Part shown: positions 45,270 to 52,272 of the stretch, in pieces
How positions within the stretch are numbered: the stretch's first letter is position 1
Layout: the number at the start of each line of letters is the position of its first letter
From: Chloroflexota bacterium
GTDB taxonomy: Bacteria; Chloroflexota; Anaerolineae; Aggregatilineales; J027
DNA length: 64,000 bases
Assembly (NCBI GenBank): GCA_013112715.1
Contig: JABFGB010000002.1
Coordinates: 103,601-167,600 of the forward strand
Reading direction: 5' to 3'
Position numbers and translations under genes: made by a program
Notes under the pieces: model-generated
The model's input: the letters and a program-made list of their open reading frames with translations, nothing else
Database searches by the model: none
What the model was told of the DNA's origin: nothing

Positions 45270-45347
45270 TTACGCGCGGGGACTACACCAACATCGAGGA
45301 TGGCTTGTACAACAACAACGGATAGCGTGAGGGCAATAGGTGGTCAT
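45270..45347 (-). CDS. Second cysteine-rich leader peptide upstream of sulfite reductase
   Basis: A 25-residue ORF with cysteine at positions 5, 11, 12, 13, 19 and 21: the centre reads IRCCCTS and the end RCWCSPRA. AGGGGG lies about eight bases before the ATG, a proper ribosome site. Between its stop and the sulfite reductase start there is only the terminator at 45209-45244. A ribosome at its stop codon would mask GTAGTCC (45286-45280), which otherwise could pair with GGACTAC of the terminator loop. The ORF is far too short and too Cys-rich to be a conventional protein; its role is most likely to sense Cys-tRNA supply. Confidence 0.72.
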   Translation of the reverse strand: MTTYCPHAIRCCCTSHPRCWCSPRA

Positions 45348-45370
45348 GGTAATCCCCCTTGAGTCAGAAA

Positions 45371-45398
45371 CAAAAAAGCCCCGGGTGTTGACCGAGGC
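45371..45398 (-). terminator. First attenuator terminator in the sulfite reductase leader
   Basis: On the minus strand GCCTCGG (45398-45392) pairs with CCGGGGC (45384-45378), one T-G pair, then TTTTTT. It follows the 16-residue cysteine leader. An antiterminator ACCG-C-AGGT (45447-45439), beginning in the leader stop, can pair with GCCTCGGT over eight bases with one bulge. Confidence 0.82.
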
Positions 45399-45446
45399 TT
45401 GTGATGTCATGCAAAAAAACAAACGTAACCGAATACACACCTGCGG

Positions 45447-45497
45447 TCAGGTTAGACGATTGGAACAACAACAGGCCAGACAGAACTCGGTGTGCAT
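45447..45497 (-). CDS. First cysteine-rich leader peptide upstream of sulfite reductase
   Basis: A 16-residue ORF reading MHTEFCLACCCSNRLT, with cysteine at positions 6, 9, 10 and 11. It begins about 39 bases after a good promoter, has no clear ribosome site, and is followed by its own terminator. The stop codon touches the antiterminator arm at 45439-45447, so a terminating ribosome would release the terminator. It forms a tandem with a second cysteine leader downstream in the same transcript. Confidence 0.72.
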   Translation of the reverse strand: MHTEFCLACCCSNRLT

Positions 45498-45542
45498 AGA
45501 TTTGGTTGGTTTCACCAGATTTTTTGGTATTCGATAAAACTC

Positions 45543-45570
45543 ATTATAACATCCTCCGCTACCGAGACAA
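45543..45570 (-). promoter_or_regulatory. Promoter of the sulfite reductase leader transcript
   Basis: TTGTCT (45570-45565), 16 bases, perfect TATAAT (45548-45543) on the minus strand. It predicts a start near 45536 and a leader of about 340 bases before sulfite reductase, which holds two leader ORFs and two terminators. Confidence 0.72.
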
Positions 45571-45624
45571 TAAATTGGGTAATTTGAACAAAGATTCAAC
45601 TTATTCATTAAGGATTTGAACATC

Positions 45625-46269
45625 ATGAATGGCTATCCGGTGCTGCTTAATGTCGAAAATCGGCGGTGTGTGGTCGTTGGCGGAGGTCAGGTTGCCACCC
45701 GTAAAGTTAGCGCCTTGCTGGATGCCGGAGCACAAATTTGCCTGATTAGCCCAGCGATTAGCCCAATCCTACAACAATTGTCGGACGAGGGTCGAATCGA
45801 AATCCGCCGTGTGGCCTATCACCCAGACCACCTGACCGAAATCAAGCCGTTTTTGGTGATCGCGGCGACGGACAATCCGATTGTCAATCAACAGGTGGCG
45901 GCGGATGCTACACAAATGAATATCTTGATTAATGTGGTGGATGCGCCACCATACGGCGATTTCACCAATATGGCGACCATTCAGCGTGGGCCGATTGTAG
46001 TAGGCATTGCCAGTGGAGGAGCTTCGGCGGCACTATCGGCCTATATCAAAGCACAAATCGAGGCAATTTTAGGGCCAGAAATTGAACGCTTGGCGGGATG
46101 GATGGGCGAAGCACGAAAGGAAATACAAGCCAGCGGCCTTAATCAACCCGAACGGGCGGCGCTGTGGCAAAAAGTTCTCGATTCGCCCATTTTGGATTTA
46201 TTGCGACGGGGGGATTCCACGAGTGCCAGACTGTTATTTGATGAATTGTTGGCGGAGGGTATAAGATGA
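45625..46269 (+). CDS. Precorrin-2 dehydrogenase / siroheme synthase N-terminal domain protein
   Basis: 214 residues from ATG 45625, with AAGGA nine bases upstream. Rossmann motif VVVGGGQVATRKV (about 17-29) and NVVDAPPYGDFTNMATIQRGPIVVGIASGGASA match CysG-N/Met8. It oxidises precorrin-2 to sirohydrochlorin. Followed by the chelatase with a four-base overlap, then CobA, so the operon makes siroheme for the divergent sulfite reductase. The upstream 80 bases have no cysteine-rich ORF on this strand. Confidence 0.9.
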   Translation: MNGYPVLLNVENRRCVVVGGGQVATRKVSALLDAGAQICLISPAISPILQQLSDEGRIEIRRVAYHPDHLTEIKPFLVIAATDNPIVNQQVAADATQMNILINVVDAPPYGDFTNMATIQRGPIVVGIASGGASAALSAYIKAQIEAILGPEIERLAGWMGEARKEIQASGLNQPERAALWQKVLDSPILDLLRRGDSTSARLLFDELLAEGIR

Positions 46270-47627
46270 CAACGGCCATAGTTTTGGCGGGGCATGGCTC
46301 ACACATTACACCTGAAACAGCCGGGGTGGTCTGGTCGCAGGTGGATCGTTTGCGGGCCATGCGGGTCGCGGATGAAGTGACCGCCGCCTTTTGGAAAGAA
46401 GCCCCTTCCTTTCATCAGGTATTGGGGACAATAGAAGCCGATGATGTGACGATTGTGCCACTGTTTACTGCACAGGGCTATTTCACGCAGACGGTGATTC
46501 CGACTGAAATGGGACTACCCCACCCCAACCCCTCCCCAAACATAGGGAGGGGCTTCCAAAAAGCGGGTCGAATTATCCGATATACCCGCACCTTGAGCGA
46601 ACACCCGTATTTAAGCCAAGTAGTGCGCCAGCGGATTGAGGACGCACTGCAATGGTTGGGTGTGGCAGGGCAGCAGGTCGCGGTGGCGGTGATCGGACAC
46701 AGTACGCGGCGTAATCCCGAAAGTCGCAAGGCCACCGAAGCCCAAGCCGAACAGGTACGACAATGGGGTATCGTCGCCCAAGTCCAAGCTGTTTATTTGG
46801 ATGACAAGCCCGCCATCGCCGAAATTTATAGTCTGACAGATGCTCCCATCTTAATCGCTGTACCGTTTTTTTTGGCGCTCGGTTCACATACCACCCTTGA
46901 TGTGCCAGCGGCATTGGGCTTGGTGGAGGGGCAAACATCCGCACAAATTAAAGGGCGGATGGTCTACTATACCCGTCCAGTGGGGGTGGAGGCTGCGTTG
47001 GGAGGAGTCATTCGTGAACTAGTAAGCGAATCGGGCATGGCACTTTATCCTCCGTCTGATGGTTCAGCATGGGATAGCTTTCCAAAGGTTGGTCACACGG
47101 TATTTTTGGCTTGGGTGGCCCGCGAAAAACGGGTGAAATTGGGAGAGTTAGAAATTACACTGGATGGGGTACAGGTTTGGGATGATACCCCCTATCAACT
47201 CATCCCCGATTTGCCGACCCTGCGCCGCGTGGTGCGTGAAAATCCGTTTCGGGCATTGGCGACCTCAAGCGATTTACCGCGCGGCTGGCGAATTGAGCCG
47301 CCTCATTTTTCCAATTTACCTGCCATCATTGAGACGATTTGTCCGGGGGTGCTGGCGGATTGTGCTAATCATAAAAATGGCAACTTTGAGGCCATTCCAT
47401 TAGCGGCAACACTTGAACGGCAGACAGGAAACTATCGCCAATTGACCCGTTTAGATGCAGCGACCCAAGCTGATTTGGTCAGGAGCATTTGTGGTCACTG
47501 TGTTTGTCAGCCAGTTTGGGCCGATGGTGCTCCCCCCACCCCAACCACAATCCCCTGTCGGGAAGCCTGTAATTTTTGGATGAGCCGCGCATTGGAGACA
47601 CTGGAAAAGGCGTTGGAAAATGAGTAA
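46266..47627 (+). CDS. CbiX-type sirohydrochlorin chelatase with C-terminal DR2241-like domain
   Basis: 453 residues. Residues 1 to about 260 are two CbiX half-domains, with metal-site His10 in LAGHGSH and a second His in VIGHSTRRN. Residues 270-453 match the DR2241 stabilising/4Fe-4S region, with ICGHCVCQP and PCREACNFW as likely cluster cysteines. The enzyme inserts iron (or cobalt) into sirohydrochlorin. A palindromic repeat inserted in frame adds about 15 residues (PHPNPSPNIGRGFQKAG) between strands of the first half-domain. Confidence 0.9.
   Translation: MTTAIVLAGHGSHITPETAGVVWSQVDRLRAMRVADEVTAAFWKEAPSFHQVLGTIEADDVTIVPLFTAQGYFTQTVIPTEMGLPHPNPSPNIGRGFQKAGRIIRYTRTLSEHPYLSQVVRQRIEDALQWLGVAGQQVAVAVIGHSTRRNPESRKATEAQAEQVRQWGIVAQVQAVYLDDKPAIAEIYSLTDAPILIAVPFFLALGSHTTLDVPAALGLVEGQTSAQIKGRMVYYTRPVGVEAALGGVIRELVSESGMALYPPSDGSAWDSFPKVGHTVFLAWVAREKRVKLGELEITLDGVQVWDDTPYQLIPDLPTLRRVVRENPFRALATSSDLPRGWRIEPPHFSNLPAIIETICPGVLADCANHKNGNFEAIPLAATLERQTGNYRQLTRLDAATQADLVRSICGHCVCQPVWADGAPPTPTTIPCREACNFWMSRALETLEKALENE
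46529..46552. repeat. Palindromic repeat element inside the chelatase gene
   Basis: CCCCTCCC (46529-46536) pairs with GGGAGGGG (46545-46552) around CCAAACATA. The flank CACCCCAACCCCTCCCC resembles a widely spread REP-like element of intergenic regions. It keeps the frame open and encodes a Pro-rich insertion. No second copy is seen in this window. Confidence 0.55.
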
Positions 47628-48390
47628 TCAGCCACCGGCAGGAGCAGGAAAAGTCTATTTGGTGGGGGCTGGACCCGGCGACCCAGATTTGATTACGGTC
47701 AAAGGGCTACGTTTGCTTCGTCAGGCGGATGTCGTGATTTATGATCGGCTTATCCCGATGGAATTGCTAAAGGAAACCCGACCTGACGCTGAACTCATTT
47801 ACGCGGGTAAACAACCGCAAAAACATCGGCTCGACCAGTCCGAGATCAATCAAAATTTGATTGACCGGGCCAGCAAGGGACGCATGGTGGTGCGGCTCAA
47901 GGGCGGTGACCCGTTTGTGTTTGGGCGGGGCGGTGAGGAAGGCTTGGCGTGTTATGCGGCTAATATCCCGTTTGAAGTTGTGCCGGGGGTGTCCAGCGCG
48001 ATTGCTGTGCCCGCCTATGCTGGAATTCCCGTTACCCATCGCAAAATCGCCAGCGCTTTTACCGTTTTTACCGGGCATGACGACCCAACGAAAGAAGGGA
48101 ATAGCATTGATTATCCTGCCCTTGCTGCTGCGGTGCGCTTGGGGACGCTGGTGTTGATGATGGGGGTTAATCATCTGGATCAAATTTGCCAGCAATTGAT
48201 ACAGCAAGGTATTTCCGCCGAAACGCCTGCTGTGTGCATCCAATGGGGTACGACAACTAATCAGCGCACGGTGGAAGGTACGTTGGAATCTATAGCGGGT
48301 CGAGTCACGGAGGCGGGTTTATCCAGTCCGGCGATTACCGTCATGGGAGAGGTCACGCGCCTGCGCCGTATGGGATTGGATTGGTTTTGA
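47620..48390 (+). CDS. cobA: Uroporphyrinogen-III C-methyltransferase
   Basis: 256 residues. VYLVGAGPGDPDLITVKGL (8-26), YAGKQ, RLKGGDPFVFGRGGEE and VTHRKIASAFTVFTGHD are the conserved blocks of SUMT. It adds two methyl groups from SAM to uroporphyrinogen III to give precorrin-2. It overlaps the chelatase gene by eight bases and completes the siroheme operon. Confidence 0.94.
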   Translation: MSNQPPAGAGKVYLVGAGPGDPDLITVKGLRLLRQADVVIYDRLIPMELLKETRPDAELIYAGKQPQKHRLDQSEINQNLIDRASKGRMVVRLKGGDPFVFGRGGEEGLACYAANIPFEVVPGVSSAIAVPAYAGIPVTHRKIASAFTVFTGHDDPTKEGNSIDYPALAAAVRLGTLVLMMGVNHLDQICQQLIQQGISAETPAVCIQWGTTTNQRTVEGTLESIAGRVTEAGLSSPAITVMGEVTRLRRMGLDWF

Positions 48391-48460
48391 GGTGGGATGG
48401 CAAATCCAATCTTAGAACATGCGGTCTATTACTATAGGTTATATAAGTATAATTTGAATT

Positions 48461-48485
48461 CGTAACCGTGGTTACGCTTTTATGG
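48461..48485 (+). terminator. Possible terminator after the siroheme operon
   Basis: CGTAACC (48461-48467) pairs with GGTTACG (48470-48476), a tight loop, then CTTTTAT. Weak loop geometry keeps confidence modest. The rest of the 210-base gap before the next gene is AT-rich and otherwise shows nothing clear. Confidence 0.4.
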
Positions 48486-48600
48486 ATAGGGATTATATGG
48501 TGAGTAGCGTGGATGGCCGTTAAAAAGCGGAAAATGTGGTAGTTGCGTCATCATGCTATAGTATAGTGGTTGGTTCATTAACCAGAGGAGATTCGAGGTT

Positions 48601-49140
48601 ATGACGCTGTTAAAATTGCCGACTGTCTTAGTGGCAAACCCGCATTGGTATGATTATTTACATCATATTAAAGTCGAGACAGATGGCTCGCTAGAAATGG
48701 TGGATGGCGGAGGGCAGGTCATCAACGCAGTAGTAAAAGGTAGACTCACAATTTCTCCTATCACCGATATGCAAGCCGAATTTTCTATCACCAAACTCGC
48801 GGAATATCATCCTTATAAGAAAGGGGAAAAGATTCGCAATCTGCCTGATTTCAGTACCAAACTGACCAGAGAGGACGGGATTTTTGCCTTTTATGAACAG
48901 ATGTTTGGGAGACCCAAAAATCCTGATGAGCGCCCCTGCCTGCTCTATCGAACGCGGTATGTATTTGAGGTAGACCCGCTGCTGTGTGTCGAAGAAAATC
49001 AACGGGGCAATTTGTATAACATGACTGAAAATAGGGATTTTAAGAACTCCGTTCGTGTTTATTATGCCCGCGACGATAGAGAGGAAATGACGGTCAAAGC
49101 CTTAAAGAAGCTAGGTTTCGAGAGCTATCTGAAAGAGTAG
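48601..49140 (+). CDS. Hypothetical protein
   Basis: 179 residues; no family recognised. No signal peptide, membrane span or cysteine cluster; it is charged, with Tyr-rich segments such as HPHWYDYLHHIKVE-like starts and YYARDDREEM near the end. AGAGGAG lies about 12 bases before the ATG. It sits alone between the siroheme and sulfate-import operons, with its own upstream space; any link to sulfur metabolism is only positional. Confidence 0.65.
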   Translation: MTLLKLPTVLVANPHWYDYLHHIKVETDGSLEMVDGGGQVINAVVKGRLTISPITDMQAEFSITKLAEYHPYKKGEKIRNLPDFSTKLTREDGIFAFYEQMFGRPKNPDERPCLLYRTRYVFEVDPLLCVEENQRGNLYNMTENRDFKNSVRVYYARDDREEMTVKALKKLGFESYLKE

Positions 49141-49189
49141 ACAATTAACCGCCTAGTGATTTGATTGTCAAATTTCACCAAAGCAACTC

Positions 49190-49218
49190 TTGTGTTTTTT
49201 CCGTAGGCAGGGTAACTT
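49190..49218 (+). promoter_or_regulatory. Probable promoter of the sulfate importer leader
   Basis: TTGTGT (49190-49195), 17 bases, TAACTT (49213-49218). The expected start, seven bases on, coincides with the first base of the leader ORF (49226), which would make that ORF leaderless. Confidence 0.5.
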
Positions 49219-49225
49219 AATTTTC

Positions 49226-49327
49226 ATGAGCCGAACATTACTTGCCTCCACCGATTGCGCGATGTGTTGTTGTCCTAACAACAGTCTGTTGGCGTACCCG
49301 GATGTTGGAGGGCTAAATCTGCCTTGA
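49226..49327 (+). CDS. First cysteine-rich leader peptide upstream of the sulfate importer
   Basis: A 33-residue ORF with cysteine at positions 11, 14, 15 and 16 (TDCAMCCCPNN). An internal ATG at 49262 would give a 21-residue form starting MCCCP. No ribosome site is visible, and the predicted transcription start coincides with the first ATG. Its own terminator follows at 49361. GGAGGGCT (49307-49314), near the leader end, can pair with AGCC-G-TTCC (49361-49369) of the terminator with one bulge; a ribosome at the stop (49325-49327) would mask it. This is the arrangement expected for a cysteine-sensing attenuator. Confidence 0.7.
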   Translation: MSRTLLASTDCAMCCCPNNSLLAYPDVGGLNLP

Positions 49328-49360
49328 TCTAGTTGGCAGAGCACACGTGAGGAATCACCA

Positions 49361-49389
49361 AGCCGTTCCCAATCTGGGGCGGCTTTTTT
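49361..49389 (+). terminator. Attenuator terminator in the sulfate importer leader
   Basis: AGCCG (49361-49365) pairs with CGGCT (49380-49384), extended by CCC/GGG and one T-G pair, then TTTTTT. It follows the first cysteine leader and precedes the second. Confidence 0.82.
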
Positions 49390-49435
49390 GTTGTCTGGTT
49401 CGTTTTGTCACCTTTTTTTGAAAGGATAGGGAGTC

Positions 49436-49579
49436 ATGGTGTCTTACCAGATGTGTCAACTTCGTAGCTGTATGTGTAGCAGCCAAACGATGGCTGGCTG
49501 TTGTTGCGATGGTTGCCGCTCTATAGACGATTTTGACCCCAGACGAAAAAAGAGGAAAAAACAACATGAAAACCCCTAA
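49436..49579 (+). CDS. Second cysteine-rich leader ORF, overlapping the sulfate-binding protein start
   Basis: A 47-residue ORF with cysteine at positions 7, 12, 14, 22, 23, 24 and 27 (SCMCSS, then GCCCDGC), ending in a very basic tail. AAGGA lies nine bases before the ATG. Its stop lies 14 bases inside the sulfate-binding protein gene, whose ribosome site (AGAGGA, 49550-49555) is within this ORF. No terminator stands between them, so control is more likely translational: a ribosome paused at the cysteine run would change access to, or coupling with, the next start. A conventional small Cys-rich protein is less likely. Confidence 0.65.
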   Translation: MVSYQMCQLRSCMCSSQTMAGCCCDGCRSIDDFDPRRKKRKKQHENP

Positions 49580-50609
49580 GACCCTGCTTATTCTGGCCCT
49601 GCTTCTCAGCTTAATTGCGTTTGGCGTGCCGACTCAAGCACAAGACCAACCAGAAACCGTTACGATTACCCTTGCGGCCTATGCAGTTCCCCGTGAAGCC
49701 TATGAGGATGTCATTCCCGCCTTCCAAGCCTACTGGCAAGAAAAAACCGGACAGGCCGTCATTGTGCAAGAATCCTACCAAGCCTCCGGCGCTCAATCGC
49801 GTGCCGTAGCGGGTGGGTTTGAAGCCGACATTGTCGCTCTATCTGTCGAAAGTGATGTGACCCGTCTGGTAGATGCAGGACTCATCACCCACGACTGGAA
49901 AGCGAACTATAACGGTTTTGTGACCAATTCAGTGGTGGTATTGGCGACGCGGGAAGGCAATCCATTGGAAATTGAAGATTGGGGCGACCTCGCGGGGGAT
50001 GTGGAGGTCATTACCCCTGACCCAGCGACGAGCGGCGGCGCCCAATGGAACATCTTGGCGGTCTATGGTGCAGCCCGACGTGGATTTGTCGAAGGTTACG
50101 CGGCTGATGACGAAGGCGCAACAGAATTCCTAACTAAGCTGCTGAAGAATGTCGTTGTATTTGACCGTGATGGACGTGAGAGTATTTTGACCTTCGAATA
50201 TGGGATTGGGGATGTCGCCATCACCTATGAAAACGAAATCTACGCGGGTGAGGCAGCAGGCAGCACATATAGTGTGGTCTACCCCACCTCGACCATCCTG
50301 ATTGAGAACCCCATTGCCGTTGTGGATGCCTATGTGGATGAACATGGGACGCGGGAAGTTGCCGAAGCGTTTGTAGCCTTTGCCCAGAGCGCCGAAGCCC
50401 AACGTATTTTTGTCGAAAATGGCTTCCGTCCGGTGAATGAAGACGTGATCGCTGAAGTCGCTACCGATGAAGAACTGGCCGAAAAATTCCCCAAAATCGA
50501 AGACCTGTTCACAATTGAGGAATTTGGCGGGTGGAGCGTGGTGCGTAAGGAACTGTTTGGTGATGAAGGTCGTTTCACCGCGTTAATCGCTGAGGTTGCG
50601 GGTGAATGA
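49566..50609 (+). CDS. Sulfate ABC transporter substrate-binding protein
   Basis: 347 residues from ATG 49566. Signal peptide 1-23 (MKTPKTLLILALLLSLIAFG, cleavage near QAQ). The mature protein has sulfate-binding family blocks: YAVPREAYEDVIPAFQAYWQ, ESYQASGAQSRAVAGGFEADIVAL and TPDPATSGGAQWNILAVYGA. It delivers sulfate or thiosulfate to CysT-CysW-CysA. First structural gene of the operon, under two cysteine leaders. Confidence 0.93.
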   Translation: MKTPKTLLILALLLSLIAFGVPTQAQDQPETVTITLAAYAVPREAYEDVIPAFQAYWQEKTGQAVIVQESYQASGAQSRAVAGGFEADIVALSVESDVTRLVDAGLITHDWKANYNGFVTNSVVVLATREGNPLEIEDWGDLAGDVEVITPDPATSGGAQWNILAVYGAARRGFVEGYAADDEGATEFLTKLLKNVVVFDRDGRESILTFEYGIGDVAITYENEIYAGEAAGSTYSVVYPTSTILIENPIAVVDAYVDEHGTREVAEAFVAFAQSAEAQRIFVENGFRPVNEDVIAEVATDEELAEKFPKIEDLFTIEEFGGWSVVRKELFGDEGRFTALIAEVAGE

Positions 50610-51463
50610 CGGTTAAGGCGTGGAGTAAGGGTGGGCCAATGGTCCGCCCCACTTTTTTCCCAACCATCGCATGGGGCAAATGGAGTTTGCGTTTTCTGGC
50701 GGTCAGCTATTTGTTCCTACTCATCGCCGTACCCATTATCGTCGTCAGCTATAAAGGCTTTGAGCAAGGGTTGACCGTTTTTTGGGAGAGCATCAACAAT
50801 CGCATTGCCTACAGCGCCCTCAAATTATCGCTGCGGACGTCGGCTACGGCGGCAGTGATAAACACAATAATGGGAACGCTGACCGCTTACGTGCTGGTCA
50901 AGTATCGCTTCCCCGGCAAGGCTATTTTTAATGCCTTTATTGATTTACCCTTTGCGCTACCGACGCTGGTTACAGGGGTTATGCTGGTGCTGCTGTATGG
51001 CCCACAAACGATTGTTGGTAGTTTTATTGAAGAAAATACGGGACATCGCATCTTATTCGCGCCGCCCGGCATTATGTTGGCGCTGTTGTTTGTCGGCTAC
51101 CCATTTGTCATCCGCACGGTGCAGCCCGTTTTAATGCAGCTTGATCTCAATCAGGAAGAAGCGGCTCAGACATTGGGAGCATCCAATTGGGAAACCTTCT
51201 GGCGCATCATTTTTCCGGCTATTCGGCCTGCCATCATCGCCGGAGCGCTGCTCAGTTTTGCACGCGGTTTGGGTGAATTTGGCTCAATTATCATCGTGGC
51301 AGGCAACATCCCCATGAAATCACAGACCGCTACTGTATATATCTACGCCAAAGTGGAATCCGGCAATATGCAAGCTGCCAGTGGAATTTCATTGGTGCTG
51401 CTGGCTGTGGCCTTTACCATCACTGTATCCATTGACTTTTTGCGAGGGCGGAAACATGCGTGA
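50606..51463 (+). CDS. cysT: Sulfate ABC transporter permease CysT
   Basis: 285 residues, six membrane spans, with the EAA loop QEEAAQTLGASNWETFWRII. It has the CysT-like SLKLSLRTSATAAVINTIMG and ARGLGEFGSIIIVAGNIP. The start overlaps the stop of the binding-protein gene as ATGA. It pairs with CysW to form the channel. Confidence 0.93.
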   Translation: MTVKAWSKGGPMVRPTFFPTIAWGKWSLRFLAVSYLFLLIAVPIIVVSYKGFEQGLTVFWESINNRIAYSALKLSLRTSATAAVINTIMGTLTAYVLVKYRFPGKAIFNAFIDLPFALPTLVTGVMLVLLYGPQTIVGSFIEENTGHRILFAPPGIMLALLFVGYPFVIRTVQPVLMQLDLNQEEAAQTLGASNWETFWRIIFPAIRPAIIAGALLSFARGLGEFGSIIIVAGNIPMKSQTATVYIYAKVESGNMQAASGISLVLLAVAFTITVSIDFLRGRKHA

Positions 51464-52265
51464 AGTTGCGCCGAAAAACCCTCTGCAAATCCTATTGATT
51501 TTGCTCGTGCTGGCATATGCGGCGGCCCTGATTATCGCCCCAATTTATGCGATTTCCGATGGGGCGATTGAGCGCGGGTGGCAGCCAATCAAAGACACCC
51601 TACAGGATGACGGCGTACAACATGCCCTGCGCATCACCTTTGAATTTTCGATTATTGCGACCCTGCTGAATACCTTTTTTGGGGTGATTATCGCGTGGGT
51701 GCTGGCCCGTCAGCGTTTTTATGGCCGAACATTGGTGAACGCGCTGGTGGATATTCCGTTTGTGTTTTCGCCCGTCATCGCGGGTTATACCATGATTGTG
51801 CTGTTTGGGCGCAACGGCTGGCTGGAGCCAACCACATTTGCGATTGTATTCGCCTACCCCGGTATCATCCTTGCCAAAACATTTGTCGCCCTGCCGTTTG
51901 TATCACGTGAAGTTGGACCCGTTTTGGAAAGCCTGCCGATTGAACCCGAAGAAGCCGCCTATACATTGGGCGCAAGCCGTTGGGGTACGTTCTGGCGGAT
52001 TGTCATGCCGGGAATTTGGGTCGGGGTGATTTATGGTGTGGTACTGACATTGGCACGTTCATTGGGTGAATTCGGCGCGGTGGCAGTCGTCAGCGGTGGG
52101 ATTGAGGGTAAAACCGAAACCGCCACGATGTATGTCTATCGCGCTTTGCATGACCGCAACCGCATCGGGGCCTATAGTGTTTCATTGGTTTTGGGGGCCG
52201 TCTCTGTCTTGATTTTGCTCGTCATGAGTCTACTAAAATGGCGTCTTGATCGTCAACGAGGGTGA
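51456..52265 (+). CDS. cysW: Sulfate ABC transporter permease CysW
   Basis: 269 residues from ATG 51456, eight bases inside the cysT end. Six spans, EAA loop PEEAAYTLGASRWGTFWRI and the CysW-typical LARSLGEFGAVAVVSGGIEGKTETATMYVY. The longer open frame is inside cysT and not used. Confidence 0.93.
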   Translation: MREVAPKNPLQILLILLVLAYAAALIIAPIYAISDGAIERGWQPIKDTLQDDGVQHALRITFEFSIIATLLNTFFGVIIAWVLARQRFYGRTLVNALVDIPFVFSPVIAGYTMIVLFGRNGWLEPTTFAIVFAYPGIILAKTFVALPFVSREVGPVLESLPIEPEEAAYTLGASRWGTFWRIVMPGIWVGVIYGVVLTLARSLGEFGAVAVVSGGIEGKTETATMYVYRALHDRNRIGAYSVSLVLGAVSVLILLVMSLLKWRLDRQRG

Positions 52266-52272
52266 ATCGAAA

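Noticed and set aside
51381..51455. Extended start of CysW
   Set aside because: These codons overlap the cysT C-terminus in another frame, and ATG 51456 gives the normal family length.
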